Below are positions 17,291-26,974 of a stretch of 53,927 nt of DNA, piece by piece. The position numbers and the translations under genes are program-made. The notes beneath the pieces are model-generated. The model searched no databases. It was given only the letters and a program-made list of their open reading frames with translations, and had not been told where the DNA came from. The DNA comes from Thermomicrobium sp. GTDB taxonomy: Bacteria; Chloroflexota; Chloroflexia; Thermomicrobiales; Thermomicrobiaceae. The stretch covers positions 1-53,927 of the forward strand of contig JANXBE010000005.1 of NCBI GenBank assembly GCA_025060175.1, given 5' to 3'. Every line of letters starts with the position of its first letter. The stretch's first letter is position 1.

Positions 17291-19744
17291 TCAAGAGACC
17301 GTACTCAGCGCATCGGCAGGTTCGATCGTGAGGAGATCGTCCCGCACATCGATGAGCACGGTGCTGCCGGCCTTGAACCGTCCAGCCAGGATCGCCTCCG
17401 CCAGCGGATCCTCGATCAAGTTCTGGATGATCCGTCGCAGCGGACGAGCACCGAACTGTCGGTCGTAGCCTCGCTGCGCCAGGAGATCCTTGGCCGCATC
17501 GGTCACCTGCAAGCCGATCTGCTGTTCGGCGAGTTGCTTCCGAATCCGCTTCAGTTCGAGTTCGACGATCTGCCGCACGTGCTCCGGCGTCAACGGGTGG
17601 AACACGATGACCGCATCGATGCGGTTCAGGAACTCCGGCCGGAACGTTTGCTTGAGTTGCGAGAGCACCTTGTCCTTCATCGTCTGATAATCGACGCGCG
17701 CCTTCTTCGCCGGATCCTCAGCGACGGCGAACCCCAATGCCCCTTCGCGCTGGATCAACTCTGCACCGATGTTGGACGTCATGATCAGGATCGTATTGCG
17801 GAAGTCCACCCGCCGACCCTTGGCGTCCGTCAGATTCCCGTCCTCCATGATTTGGAGGAGGATATTGAACGCTTCCGGATGCGCTTTTTCGATCTCATCG
17901 AGCAGAATGACGGAATACGGCTTGCGTCGAACCGCTTCGGTCAGCTGCCCGCCTTCCTCATAGCCGATGTACCCGGGCGGGGCACCGACCAGGCGCGAAA
18001 CCGTGTGCCGTTCCATGAACTCGCTCATGTCGATCTTGATGAGCGCGTCCTCGCTCCCGAACATGAACTCAGCCAACGCGCGTGCCAGGAGCGTCTTCCC
18101 GACGCCTGTCGGTCCCAGGAAGATGAACGTCCCGATCGGCCGTCGTGGGTCCTTCAGGCCAGCCCGTGCCCGGCGCACCGCGCGCGCCAAGGTGGAGATC
18201 GCTTCATCCTGTCCGATCACACGCTCGTGTAACGCCTCCTCCATGTGGAGGAGTCGCTCGCTCTCCTCGGTATGCAGCCGCGTCAACGGAATACCGGTCC
18301 ACATGGAGACCACGTGCGCGATATCTTCATCGGTGACGACCGGTTCGTCCTGCCCCTGTTCCTCTCGCCAGTGCTGCTCCAGCTCTTGGATACGCTGAAG
18401 CAGCTGGCGCTCACGGTCACGCAGTTCAGCGGCCAACTCAAATTCCTGGCTCGCCACCGCCGCATCCAACTCGCGACGCAGCGACTCCAGGCCGCGTCGA
18501 GCCTCCTTGAGCGACGGCGGCGACGCCGAGCGGTACATCCGTACTCGCGAAGCTGCCTCGTCGACCAGATCGATCGCCTTGTCCGGCAAGAAGCGATCCG
18601 TCACGTAGCGGGCAGCCAGCACTGCTGCCGCGTACAGCGCCGTGTCGGCGATCTTGAGCTTGTGGTGCTCTTCATAGCGTTCGCGGATGCCCTTAAGGAT
18701 CTCGATCGTCTCCTCCACCGTCGGTTCGTTGACGATGACCGGTTGGAACCGTCGCTCCAGCGCGGCATCCCGTTCGATGTACTTCCGGTACTCGTCCAGC
18801 GTGGTGGCACCGATCGTCTGCACCTCGCCGCGCGACAGAGCCGGTTTCAGGATGTTCGCCGCATCGACCGCGCCCTCCGCTGCGCCGGCACCGACCAGGG
18901 TGTGCAACTCGTCGATGAACAGGATCGTCCCTGACTCCTTGACTTCAGCGACGATCTTCTTGAGCCGCTCCTCGAACTCACCGCGGTACTTGGTCCCCGC
19001 CACCAGCGCACCGATATCGAGCGCCACCAGCCGCTTTCCCTGGAGCGGCTCAGGAACATCTCCCGCGACGATGCGCTGCGCGAGCCCTTCCACGATCGCT
19101 GTCTTGCCGACCCCTGGCTCGCCGATCAACGCCGGATTGTTCTTCGTGCGACGCGAGAGGATCTGCATGACGCGCTCGATCTCGGTCTGCCGCCCGATGA
19201 CCGGGTCCAGCTTGCCCTGACGAGCAGCCTCGGTCAGATCGAAGCCGAGGGCGTCCAGGTACGGCGTCTTGGTCTGCTGGGCACGCTGCTGGTACGCCGT
19301 CCCCTGCGCGAGGACCTGCAAGACCTGCTGCCGCACCTTCTCGAGATTCACCCCGAGACTCTCGAGCACCCCGGCAGCGATCCCTTCACCCTCGCGCACG
19401 AGCCCGAGCAGGAGGTGTTCCGTGCCGATGTAGTGATGCCCGAGTCGCCGTGCCTCGTCCACGGCGTACTCGATGACCTTGCGGGCACGTGGGGTCAGTC
19501 CGATCTCCCCCACGACGGTGGACTCGCCACGCCCGATGATGAACTCCACCGCGCTCCGCACCTTCGGCAACTGCACGCCCATGCTCTGCAGGACGCGAGC
19601 GGCTACCCCTTCACCCTCACGGACCAAGCCGAGCAGCAGATGCTCGGTGCCGATGTAGTTGTGGTTGAACCGCCGCGCCTCCTCTTGCGCGAGCGCGAGC
19701 ACTTTCCGTGCCCGTTCCGTGAACTTCTCGAACTTGTCCGCCAT
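17291..19744 (-). CDS. clpC: ATP-dependent Clp protease ATP-binding subunit ClpC
   Basis: The 817-residue class 1 Clp/Hsp100 unfoldase has two N-terminal Clp repeats (about 1-70 and 80-148, each with [17 protein letters not shown]), AAA+ domain 1 with Walker A GEPGVGKT (208-215), a UVR-type middle coiled-coil (about 425-460), and AAA+ domain 2 with GPTGVGKT (544-551). It feeds substrates to ClpP, which is not in this window. ATG 19744 follows GGGAGAG. The Firmicutes ctsR-mcsA-mcsB neighbourhood is absent, and no CtsR or HrcA operator is visible at its promoter. Confidence 0.96.
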   Translation of the reverse strand: MADKFEKFTERARKVLALAQEEARRFNHNYIGTEHLLLGLVREGEGVAARVLQSMGVQLPKVRSAVEFIIGRGESTVVGEIGLTPRARKVIEYAVDEARRLGHHYIGTEHLLLGLVREGEGIAAGVLESLGVNLEKVRQQVLQVLAQGTAYQQRAQQTKTPYLDALGFDLTEAARQGKLDPVIGRQTEIERVMQILSRRTKNNPALIGEPGVGKTAIVEGLAQRIVAGDVPEPLQGKRLVALDIGALVAGTKYRGEFEERLKKIVAEVKESGTILFIDELHTLVGAGAAEGAVDAANILKPALSRGEVQTIGATTLDEYRKYIERDAALERRFQPVIVNEPTVEETIEILKGIRERYEEHHKLKIADTALYAAAVLAARYVTDRFLPDKAIDLVDEAASRVRMYRSASPPSLKEARRGLESLRRELDAAVASQEFELAAELRDRERQLLQRIQELEQHWREEQGQDEPVVTDEDIAHVVSMWTGIPLTRLHTEESERLLHMEEALHERVIGQDEAISTLARAVRRARAGLKDPRRPIGTFIFLGPTGVGKTLLARALAEFMFGSEDALIKIDMSEFMERHTVSRLVGAPPGYIGYEEGGQLTEAVRRKPYSVILLDEIEKAHPEAFNILLQIMEDGNLTDAKGRRVDFRNTILIMTSNIGAELIQREGALGFAVAEDPAKKARVDYQTMKDKVLSQLKQTFRPEFLNRIDAVIVFHPLTPEHVRQIVELELKRIRKQLAEQQIGLQVTDAAKDLLAQRGYDRQFGARPLRRIIQNLIEDPLAEAILAGRFKAGSTVLIDVRDDLLTIEPADALSTVS

Positions 19745-19858
19745 AGCGCACTCTCCCGGGCGTACGCCCGTTCCTCTTGACGAGAGATGTCAGTAACGGC
19801 GCTGTCGCGATCGAGACCCGCGCCCCTATCGAATCGATCGCACCTCCTGCACCGACAA

Positions 19859-19886
19859 AGTGTACTCCCGGCGCGCGGGATGTCCA
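19859..19886 (-). promoter_or_regulatory. Candidate clpC promoter (-35 TGGACA, 16 nt, -10 TACACT)
   Basis: On the minus strand TGGACA (19886-19881) and TACACT (19864-19859) are separated by 16 nt, with a predicted start near 19852 and a leader of about 108 nt to clpC. The rpsA terminator hairpin lies just upstream, so clpC needs its own promoter. Confidence 0.5.
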
Positions 19887-19918
19887 ACTCGCAACCGAGA
19901 GCCCACCAGGAAGCCGAA

Positions 19919-19942
19919 GCCCCCAGCGCGAACCCTGGGGGC
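19919..19942 (-). terminator. Terminator hairpin downstream of rpsA
   Basis: GCCCCCAG (19919-19926) pairs with CTGGGGGC (19935-19942) around an 8-nt loop, about 64 bp after the rpsA stop. Flanking GGC/GCC bases could lengthen the stem with a mismatch. The minus-strand tail (TTCGGCTTCC) is only mildly T-rich. Confidence 0.6.
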
Positions 19943-20005
19943 CTCGGGCGCATGATCCCAAAGCGTTGCGACAGCCGGTTCTTCGATGTGCGGTGCTGGT
20001 GGGAC

Positions 20006-21331
20006 TCAGCCGTCCCCACCATGGTCGGCCGGCGGCTCTTCTACCTCCGGCTCGATCTCGGCCTCCGTATCGACTGGCTCTTCGCCTTCAGCGGCATACG
20101 GCGTGATGCCTCGCGCCAGCAGCTCCTGCTTGATCGCCACCGCCTCAGGCCCCACTGTCGCCTCCAGCTCCTCATCCGGCACCTCGAGCGCGCGCCGGAG
20201 ACTGAGCCCGATCCTCCGCCTCGCCGGGTCGATACGGATCACCTTGACGATGATCTCGTCACCCTCTCGGAGCACCTGGTTCGGATGCTCGACACGCCAC
20301 CCGGCGAGCTCCGAAACATGGATCAACCCCTCGACCCCTTCCTGGAGCCGCGCGAACGCACCGAAACTCGCCAGCTGCGTGATCGTACCGCGGACCAGCT
20401 GCCCAACTTGGAACTGGCTCGCGACCTGCATCCACGGCTCGGGTTGCGTGCGACGGATCGACAGCGCAATCTTGCGTTGCTCCGGGTTGACCGAAAGCAC
20501 CATCACGTCGACCTCATCGCCGACGCGCAACACTTCGCTGGGGTGCTTCACGCGCGTCCAGGAGATCTCGGACAAGTGGACCAGCCCATCTGCCCCACCG
20601 ATATCGACGAACGCACCGAAATCCGCGATACTCGTGACGCGCCCACGCCGCGTCTCACCCTCTCGGAGCGTCTCGATCAACTGCGCCTTCATCGCGTCAC
20701 GCTGCTCCTGAACTGCTTGTCGCTCGGAGAGGATGAGCCGATTGCGGTGCCGGTTGATCTCGATGATCTTCAACTTCAGGCGCTGCCCGACCATCCGCGC
20801 CATGTCGGCCTGCTTGCTGACCTCGTCCCCACCGCGGATGGCGACGACTTGCGACGCCGGGACGAACCCGCGAATACCGTCGAGATTGACCAAGAGCCCA
20901 CCCTTGTTATAGTTGACGACCTCGGCCTCGATCACACCGCCGGTCTCGAAAATCTCCTGCAGCCGCCGCCACGTCTTCTCCTGACGCGCCCGATCGATCG
21001 AGAGCACCGCCTGCCCCGCCTGATCCTCAGGCTGGAGCACGAACACCAGCACACGATCGCCCGGCTGCAGGCGCCCGAGTTCTTCCGGCGTCAAGGTCTG
21101 AAACTCCCGAACGGGAACGACCCCTTCGCACTTGCCCCCGATGTCGACCAGAATTTCGTCCCGGCCCACGTACATGATCTGACCCTCGACCACATCTCCA
21201 TACCGAAAGAGACGGTAGTCGTGGTTCGGGTCATCCAACAGGCGCCGGAACATCTCGGCATCATCCATCACCGGGACGCTCCCGAGAGCCTGCCGACCGA
21301 AATGCCCCTCGTCGATCTGCTGCCCCACCAT
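20006..21331 (-). CDS. rpsA: 30S ribosomal protein S1 (four S1 domains)
   Basis: The 441-residue protein contains four S1 RNA-binding domains (roughly 40-110, 128-200, 220-295 and 308-380). The third and fourth have the canonical GAFVDIGGADGLVHLSEIS and FGAFARLQEGVEGLIHVSEL patterns. The tail is acidic (EEPVDTEAEIEPEVEEP) and ends in a short His/Gly segment. Four-domain S1 proteins are usual outside Proteobacteria. It binds mRNA on the 30S platform and aids initiation. ATG 21331 follows GAGGAAGG. A strong promoter lies upstream and a hairpin downstream, so the gene is probably monocistronic. Confidence 0.93.
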   Translation of the reverse strand: MVGQQIDEGHFGRQALGSVPVMDDAEMFRRLLDDPNHDYRLFRYGDVVEGQIMYVGRDEILVDIGGKCEGVVPVREFQTLTPEELGRLQPGDRVLVFVLQPEDQAGQAVLSIDRARQEKTWRRLQEIFETGGVIEAEVVNYNKGGLLVNLDGIRGFVPASQVVAIRGGDEVSKQADMARMVGQRLKLKIIEINRHRNRLILSERQAVQEQRDAMKAQLIETLREGETRRGRVTSIADFGAFVDIGGADGLVHLSEISWTRVKHPSEVLRVGDEVDVMVLSVNPEQRKIALSIRRTQPEPWMQVASQFQVGQLVRGTITQLASFGAFARLQEGVEGLIHVSELAGWRVEHPNQVLREGDEIIVKVIRIDPARRRIGLSLRRALEVPDEELEATVGPEAVAIKQELLARGITPYAAEGEEPVDTEAEIEPEVEEPPADHGGDG

Positions 21332-21406
21332 GAACCTTCCTCGAGTGCCCTAGTTTTGCCGACCTTCCGCACTCGTCGAGCCGGCGGCCAGCGAGACACC
21401 GCCGCA

Positions 21407-21435
21407 AGTATAGCCAGTCTGCAGCCGCACGACAA
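21407..21435 (-). promoter_or_regulatory. rpsA promoter (-35 TTGTCG, 17 nt, -10 TATACT)
   Basis: On the minus strand TTGTCG (21435-21430), a 17-nt spacer and TATACT (21412-21407) predict a start near 21400 and a leader of about 70 nt. It sits in the 186-bp gap after the aminotransferase gene, in which I see no other feature. Confidence 0.72.
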
Positions 21436-21517
21436 GCAACGATGCAGGAACCCCCATCCCCAGAACCCACACTCGGCAGCGCGATCGACCACGGTGTCAC
21501 GCCAGCAGCGAATCTGT

Positions 21518-22606
21518 CTACATCTCCTGTCCGATCTCGGTCGCGAAGGCTGCGACGACCTCCTCCAAATCACCGCGGTGGACCCACCCCATGTGCCCGA
21601 CGCGCACGATCTTCCCTTTGAGCCGTCCCTGTCCACCGTTGATCGCAATCCCGTGCCGCTCCTCGAGACGCGTCACGAGCCGGTCGGCAGCGACTCCGAA
21701 CGGCGGCACGAGAGCAGTGACGGTCGCACTTTCATGACCGGCCTCGGCGAAGCAGCGAAAACCGAGCTCCTGGACCGCGGCCCGGAACCAGGCTGCCAAC
21801 TGCCGATGTCGCTCCCACACGTTCTCGAGCCCCTCGGCCTCGATGAGGTCGACCGCTGCCTCCAGGGCATAGAGCAGACTGATCGGAGCAGTCGACGGAA
21901 GGTCCCCGGTGCGCGCCGCTGCGCGGTACTCCCGCAGATCCCAGAACGCTCGGGGGAAGCCGGCCGCGTCGATAGCATCCCACGCACGCGGCCCGACACC
22001 CACGATCACGAGCCCCGGCGGACACATCCATGCCTTCTGCGACCCGCTGAACACCAGATCGATGCCCCAGGCGTCCATCTCGAACGGGAGCCCAGCGATC
22101 GCGCTCACTCCGTCCACTGCGAGCAACGCCCCGCTCGCACGCACCGCTGCCGCGATCTCTGCCAGAGCATTCGTGACTCCCGTCGAGGTCTCGTTGTAGA
22201 CGACGAAGACCGCCCGCACCCCCGACACTTCATCCAGCCACCGCGCCACCCGATCCGCCGTGATCGCCGAACCATAGGGAACCTCGCGCACGGCCAGATC
22301 CAGGCCGAACCGTTCCGAGACCCGCGACCAGCGCTCACCGAAATCACCGTTCACGAGCATCAGCACCCGATCGCCCGGTCGCAAGAGGTTCACGATGGCG
22401 ATCTCCCAGCCGGCGGAACCCGATCCTGGCAGCACGAAGACCTCGCCGTCCGTGCGGTGCAGGAGCCGCAATCGTCCGAGCAACGCTTTGACGAGCCCCC
22501 GAAACCAGGCTCCGCGGTGCGGGACCATCGGTCGTTGGAGAGCCCGAAGCACTTCAGGCGGTAGCGGTGTCGGCCCGGCGATTCGTAAGTTGCGTACCGT
22601 CGTCAC
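21518..22606 (-). CDS. Class V aminotransferase (serine-pyruvate / alanine-glyoxylate type)
   Basis: The 362-residue PLP enzyme has the family N-terminus LRIAGPTPLPPEVL, the active-site block VFSGSQKAWMCPPGL with the PLP lysine at 191, and LLAVDGVSAIAGLPFEMDAW. Relatives convert serine plus glyoxylate or pyruvate to hydroxypyruvate and glycine or alanine. A link to the distant glycerate kinase is possible but unproven. GTG 22606 follows AGGAGATGG. The conserved N-terminus means the start cannot move far, so the 53-bp overlap with the upstream membrane protein gene is real or nearly so. Confidence 0.9.
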   Translation of the reverse strand: MTTVRNLRIAGPTPLPPEVLRALQRPMVPHRGAWFRGLVKALLGRLRLLHRTDGEVFVLPGSGSAGWEIAIVNLLRPGDRVLMLVNGDFGERWSRVSERFGLDLAVREVPYGSAITADRVARWLDEVSGVRAVFVVYNETSTGVTNALAEIAAAVRASGALLAVDGVSAIAGLPFEMDAWGIDLVFSGSQKAWMCPPGLVIVGVGPRAWDAIDAAGFPRAFWDLREYRAAARTGDLPSTAPISLLYALEAAVDLIEAEGLENVWERHRQLAAWFRAAVQELGFRCFAEAGHESATVTALVPPFGVAADRLVTRLEERHGIAINGGQGRLKGKIVRVGHMGWVHRGDLEEVVAAFATEIGQEM

Positions 22607-24077
22607 GGACCATCTCCTGTTCCCATCGACGTTCCTCGTTCTTCTCCGTGGTTCCGACGCGCAGGGCCAAGACCAGCACGAATGCCTGCGTCAGCCAGAA
22701 CAGCATCACCATATGCGGGAAACTGATGTTCATGTAGTAGTGATCGAAGAGCCCGATCAGGAGCGTTGCCGCCTGCGCAGCCAGCCACGCGAGGAGCAAG
22801 TCGCTCCGCTCGTCCCACTCAGCCGTCCGCCACGCCCGCCAACCTTGTACCGCGCTGCTGACGAGCGCGATCGTCAACGCTGCCAGACCGAGCAGCCCCA
22901 TCTGCTCGGCGACGAGCAAATAGATGCTCGAGACCCCCGTCCAAAGCTCCACGCTGGGCGCCTGACCGAACCCCACTCCGAACGCCGGATACTCCCGGAT
23001 GATCGCCAGGGCAGTCCGGTACTCCTCGAGCCGCATCTGGGTCGCGCGATCCTGCAACGTGAACCCCTGCCACAACCGCTCGAAGAACCCCTCCCCTATC
23101 CCCAGACCGATCGCCCCCGTTGTACCAAGCGCCCCAGGAACGAGCAGCCAGCGATAGCGTGCCAGAGCGACGATCGCCACGCCGACAGCCGCACCCAACC
23201 AACCAGCACGCGAGTAGGTCAGCAACAACGCGGCACCGCAGACCGCGACGACTAGTCCGGTGACCAGACGGGGCACGACTGGCTTGCGGGCCACGAACTG
23301 CGCCAGTCCCACGACGAACGCCAAAGCGAGGAGCCCTGCGAAGGAATTGGGATCGACGCTCGTGCTCGTCAAACGCATCGGTTTCGCCGGATCGTCCTCG
23401 ATGAAGCGCACGATTCGAGAACTCGGATAGCCATAGGGAACCAGCCGCGACAGCACGGTCAACGTCAGCGACGGCCCCCCCGCGTACAGCACGAGTCCGA
23501 TGGCCGCGGCCACCCCCGCCGACCCGAGGAAGACGACCGTCGTGCGTCGCACGTCATGCAAGGTTCCGAGCACTGTCCAGGCGACGAAGAAGACACTCGA
23601 ACCGACCAGGAATTTGGCATAGTCATGGAACGTCTGGGTCGTGTATCCACGGCCCACGCCGAGGATGAAAGCGAACAGGCTTACCGAAAGGTAGACGGCA
23701 ACCGCGGCGACTGCAGGATGGATCGGAATCGCGGAGTCACGGCGAAGGAACAGTTGGATCGACCAGACCGTGAGAACGGCGAGCCCGATTACTTCGAGAA
23801 CGGGTGGCGTGATCACCACCTTGACCGGAATCACGGCGTAGGGAAGCAGTGCTGCGACCGCAACCATGACCCACAGACCAGCCCGAGCGTCGCTCGCGAC
23901 CACGACCGCTGCCACGAGACCGAGGATCGCAGCAGCTGCTGGGATCGGTCCACGCTGCACGACCACACCAGCCAGCATCGCGGCACCGACGACGGTGACC
24001 AGGAGGCCACCGAACGCCACGCGACCGGGTGAACAGCCATGCTCGATCGCCTGTGGCCAGATGGGCAGTCGCATCAT
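22554..24077 (-). CDS. O-antigen ligase / polymerase-like polytopic membrane protein
   Basis: The 507-residue protein has about 11-12 hydrophobic helices. A long non-membrane loop around 200-250 and 320-385 includes TSTSVDPNSFAGLL and EYPAFGVGFGQAP, the pattern seen in Wzy/WaaL-type glycan polymerases and ligases (the E-P-G-G-Q region). It would act at the outer membrane face on lipid-linked glycans. ATG 24077 follows TGAGGCAGC. Its last 53 bp overlap the aminotransferase start. No other O-antigen genes are adjacent, so the glycan is unknown. Its C-terminus (about 480-507) is charged and cytoplasmic-looking. Confidence 0.8.
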   Translation of the reverse strand: MMRLPIWPQAIEHGCSPGRVAFGGLLVTVVGAAMLAGVVVQRGPIPAAAAILGLVAAVVVASDARAGLWVMVAVAALLPYAVIPVKVVITPPVLEVIGLAVLTVWSIQLFLRRDSAIPIHPAVAAVAVYLSVSLFAFILGVGRGYTTQTFHDYAKFLVGSSVFFVAWTVLGTLHDVRRTTVVFLGSAGVAAAIGLVLYAGGPSLTLTVLSRLVPYGYPSSRIVRFIEDDPAKPMRLTSTSVDPNSFAGLLALAFVVGLAQFVARKPVVPRLVTGLVVAVCGAALLLTYSRAGWLGAAVGVAIVALARYRWLLVPGALGTTGAIGLGIGEGFFERLWQGFTLQDRATQMRLEEYRTALAIIREYPAFGVGFGQAPSVELWTGVSSIYLLVAEQMGLLGLAALTIALVSSAVQGWRAWRTAEWDERSDLLLAWLAAQAATLLIGLFDHYYMNISFPHMVMLFWLTQAFVLVLALRVGTTEKNEERRWEQEMVRDDGTQLTNRRADTATA

Positions 24078-24235
24078 GCTGCCTCAGCGGCTGATCCGGA
24101 CTTCGTCCTTGGTCCACCGCGCACGACCCGAGCCTGCTCGGCACCGCCGCTGACATGTCACCCGTCGCTCGCGATCAGTCGCTGGCCCAGTAGCTACACG
24201 CCGGAGGATCGAATCGTCCGTTCGACTCATCGCCG

Positions 24236-24264
24236 TTGTCCCGACGGCTCTCCGATGCTACCCT
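24236..24264 (+). promoter_or_regulatory. Candidate promoter for the HxlR regulator gene
   Basis: TTGTCC (24236-24241), a 17-nt spacer and TACCCT (24259-24264) lie about 95 bp before the regulator start, in the 282-bp divergent gap with the O-antigen-ligase-like gene. Nothing else is recognisable in that gap. Confidence 0.4.
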
Positions 24265-24359
24265 GGCAGCGGAGATGCGGCCAGCCGCTGCCGCACGGGC
24301 CGGGTTCCCTGCGCGGCCCTGAGGAGGATACCGCGAGGCGTCTCGGAGGGGAGTGCACG

Positions 24360-24680
24360 ATGCAACCGTTCCCCCTACCACCGGAGCGCTGCCCGCTCGC
24401 AAAGACGGCAGCGATCCTCTGCGATCGCTGGACGCCGTTGATCCTCCGCGATCTCGCCCGCGGCCTCACTCGCTTCAGCGAACTCGAACGGTCGGTCCAG
24501 GGCATCAGCCCGAAGACGCTGTCGACGCGCCTGAAGCACCTCGAGGCCTCCGGTCTTATCCGCCGGATCGACCGGGAGCCGGTGCGCCCACGCTACGAGC
24601 TGACACCGCGCGGTGCCGCCCTCCTGCCGCTGCTGCGAGCGATGCGCGAGTATGGGAGAACGTGGCTCACGCAGAACTGA
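24360..24680 (+). CDS. HxlR-family winged-helix transcriptional regulator
   Basis: The 106-residue protein is a complete HxlR/DUF24 domain: CPLAKTAAILCDRWTPLILRDL, then the recognition helix region SPKTLSTRLKHLEASGLI, the wing RPRYELTPRG, and a C-terminal dimer helix. A cysteine at 11 occupies the position used for redox or aldehyde sensing in HypR and related members. ATG 24360 follows GGAGGGGAG. Its target is unknown. It lies between a divergent membrane protein gene and a downstream chemoreceptor, and autoregulation from the gap is likely in this family. A short 6-bp hairpin (24692-24708) follows the stop. Confidence 0.9.
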   Translation: MQPFPLPPERCPLAKTAAILCDRWTPLILRDLARGLTRFSELERSVQGISPKTLSTRLKHLEASGLIRRIDREPVRPRYELTPRGAALLPLLRAMREYGRTWLTQN

Positions 24681-24895
24681 CGCGGTTCACCCCGACGGAC
24701 CGCGTCGGTCAGCTCCTGCAGTCGACTCGCTTCCGGCAGTCGTCTCACCTGCAACCGCAGCGGGCAGCATGATCGCGCCGGCGTTGTCCGCTGGACCCAC
24801 CCTGGCCGTTCTGCCCCCTTCAGTGCATGACGGTCTCTGCCGATACGACGTGATGGGTGTGGTCGATGCGGATCGCTGGAGGGGAGCAGAGTGCG

Positions 24896-26899
24896 ATGGC
24901 TGAATCTGCAGCGCAACTCGTCGATCGGTCTCGAGATCGTCTCAGTCTGTGGGTCCTCTGGGGTCACGCGGTCGCCGCGATGCTCGTCACGCTCCTCTTC
25001 AGACAACATCCTCTCTCGCATGCGCTCGTCGGTTCTCTCCTCCTGAGCGGGCTCGCCTCCGTCGCGTATCCGTTCCTCGCCGGAACTCGCAAGTACCGCC
25101 TCGTCGTCGCCAGCGTGCTCATGGCCTACGCTGCCTTGCTGATCCACCTCTCCGGCGGCTTGATCGAGATGCACTTCCAGATCTTCGTTGCGCTCGCGTT
25201 TCTCATCATCTACTACGACTGGCTTCCGATCGTGCTTGCCGCCGGGCTGATCGCGATTCACCACGTGCTCTTCAATGCCTTCCTCCCGCACAGCGTGTAC
25301 AAGGACGGTGCGTCCTGGACCATTACGTTCATCCATGCGGCCTTCGTCGTCTTGCAGACCGCCGTCGGCGTCCTCATTGCCCACCGTATCCGCACGAGCG
25401 CCCTTGCACTCGCTCGAGCGGCACGGCGACTCGCCACCGAGCAGGTACCAGCGTTCGCTGACGCGCTCCGAGCGATCGCCAGTGGCGATCTCAGGCAATC
25501 CGCGTCGTTCCAGTCCGATGATGTTCGGGTCAACTGGCGTGACGAGATCGGCCAGATGGTCGAGTCCTTCAACGCCGTGCAACACCAACTCGGCGGTGCA
25601 GCCGTTGAACTCGATGCGATGGTGCGTCAACTCCGTACGATGGTCATCGACATTCAACGAGCCGCTGACGGTCTCACCGGGGCGATGGAGCAGATGGATC
25701 GCGCCGCCACCGACTCCGCCGACGCGATGCGCGAGGTCAGCGCGAGCGTGGTCGATGTCGGGCGTGGGACCTCCGAGGTCGCGCGAGCCTCGACCACTGC
25801 GCGGAGCTCGATGGAACAGCTCCAACAGGTCGTCCAATCGGTGGCAGCCGGTGCGAGCGCGCAGGCCAAGAGCCTCGAGCGTATCAATGCCGCCACCAAC
25901 GAGCTGGTCGCACAGGTACAGCGCGTGCTCGCCGATACCAGCGCGGTCGAGGAGGCAACGAGCCATACCCGTCAGTCCGCCGACGCCGGTGCCGCCGCTG
26001 TACGTCACACGGTCGACGCCATGGTGGAAATCCGTACCGTAGTGCTCGCCGCCGCCGAACGCGTCGGGGAACTCGGAGCGCTCGGGCAGCAGATCAGCGC
26101 TGTGGTCGAGACCATCGACAACCTCGCTGAACAGACGAACTTGCTCGCTTTGAATGCTGCCATCGAAGCCGCACGCGCCGGCGAACACGGTCGTGGATTC
26201 GCCGTCGTCGCTGACGAAGTCCGCAAGCTGGCCGAACGCAGTCGGCGAGAGACGCAAGACATTGCCGCGCTCATCGACCAGGTACGGACGGCCACCGAAC
26301 AGGCAGTCGCGGCCATGCGGACGGGTGCCGAGCGCGTTTCCAGTGGTACCGAGCGAGCTGATCAAGCTGGTCGTGCCCTGCAGGCGATCCTCGAAGCGGT
26401 AGAGCGCACGAGCGAGAAGGTCAATGCGATCTCGACAGCCGCGCGCCAGATGGCGCAGGCGAGTGAACGAGTCGTCGGGGCACTGCGCGAGATCAGCACC
26501 GTCATCGAGCAGAACGCAACGGCCGCAGAAGAGATGGCAGCGCAAGCCGCTCAGGTGACCGATGCCGTGAAGGCGATCGACAGCGTCGCCGGAAGCCAAC
26601 AGCGAAGCGTCGAACGTGCGACCGCACAAGTCAACGCAGCCGCTCGGTCGATCGAGGCGGTCGGTACGCAGTCGCACATCGTCGGCAGATATGCAGCGCG
26701 ACTGCGATCGCTCATCGCCAACTTCCGAACCGGAGACGACGACGCGGAGCGGGCACCGGACGGGCAATTGGCGCTGGAACGAGTCTCCGTCGACGGGTTC
26801 GCGACCAACGGTCCCGGTCGGCCTTCGCTGTCGTACCGATCGACCGGCCAAGAGGTGCTCGCGACCGGGCCACTCACGAACGGCCATGGACGATGGTAA
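24896..26899 (+). CDS. Methyl-accepting chemotaxis protein with multi-helix membrane sensor
   Basis: The 667-residue chemoreceptor starts with five or six membrane helices (about 17-165) instead of a periplasmic ligand domain. The sensor part holds clustered histidines ([11 protein letters not shown] at 84-94, HH at 122-123, His132) and [16 protein letters not shown]-like linker and a long coiled coil follow. The signalling hairpin around 412-450 includes [20 protein letters not shown] and [13 protein letters not shown] 24896 has GGAGGGGAG 9 nt upstream. No che or flagellar genes are nearby, so it is an orphan receptor here. The sensor domain resembles membrane-embedded sensors of other signalling proteins, but I cannot name it. 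Confidence 0.93.
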   Translation: MAESAAQLVDRSRDRLSLWVLWGHAVAAMLVTLLFRQHPLSHALVGSLLLSGLASVAYPFLAGTRKYRLVVASVLMAYAALLIHLSGGLIEMHFQIFVALAFLIIYYDWLPIVLAAGLIAIHHVLFNAFLPHSVYKDGASWTITFIHAAFVVLQTAVGVLIAHRIRTSALALARAARRLATEQVPAFADALRAIASGDLRQSASFQSDDVRVNWRDEIGQMVESFNAVQHQLGGAAVELDAMVRQLRTMVIDIQRAADGLTGAMEQMDRAATDSADAMREVSASVVDVGRGTSEVARASTTARSSMEQLQQVVQSVAAGASAQAKSLERINAATNELVAQVQRVLADTSAVEEATSHTRQSADAGAAAVRHTVDAMVEIRTVVLAAAERVGELGALGQQISAVVETIDNLAEQTNLLALNAAIEAARAGEHGRGFAVVADEVRKLAERSRRETQDIAALIDQVRTATEQAVAAMRTGAERVSSGTERADQAGRALQAILEAVERTSEKVNAISTAARQMAQASERVVGALREISTVIEQNATAAEEMAAQAAQVTDAVKAIDSVAGSQQRSVERATAQVNAAARSIEAVGTQSHIVGRYAARLRSLIANFRTGDDDAERAPDGQLALERVSVDGFATNGPGRPSLSYRSTGQEVLATGPLTNGHGRW

Positions 26900-26915
26900 A
26901 CGCGGAACAAAATGC

Positions 26916-26944
26916 GGGCGGGGGCGCTTTCCCTGCCCCCGCCC
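26916..26944. terminator. Bidirectional hairpin between the chemoreceptor gene and moaA
   Basis: GGGCGGGGGC (26916-26925) and GCCCCCGCCC (26935-26944) form a perfect, very GC-rich 10-bp stem with a 9-nt loop containing TTT. It lies between convergent stop codons and could serve both genes. Confidence 0.75.
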
Positions 26945-26974
26945 CCCGATCGTCGCCTGCCGACTACCCGTCAG

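Noticed and set aside
19745-19900. CIRCE or CtsR operator at clpC, and CIRCE at hsp20 (4308-4417)
   Set aside because: No TTAGCACTC-N9-GAGTGCTAA repeat or CtsR heptad repeat is present in either upstream region.
19787-22564. 925-codon open frame on the plus strand
   Set aside because: It runs antisense through rpsA and the aminotransferase gene, which have clear families. Its product is Arg/His/Asp-rich with no domain; it is an antisense shadow in GC-rich DNA.
24593-26887. 764-codon open frame on the minus strand
   Set aside because: Antisense to the chemoreceptor gene, which carries the full signalling signature; the frame shows no family motif.
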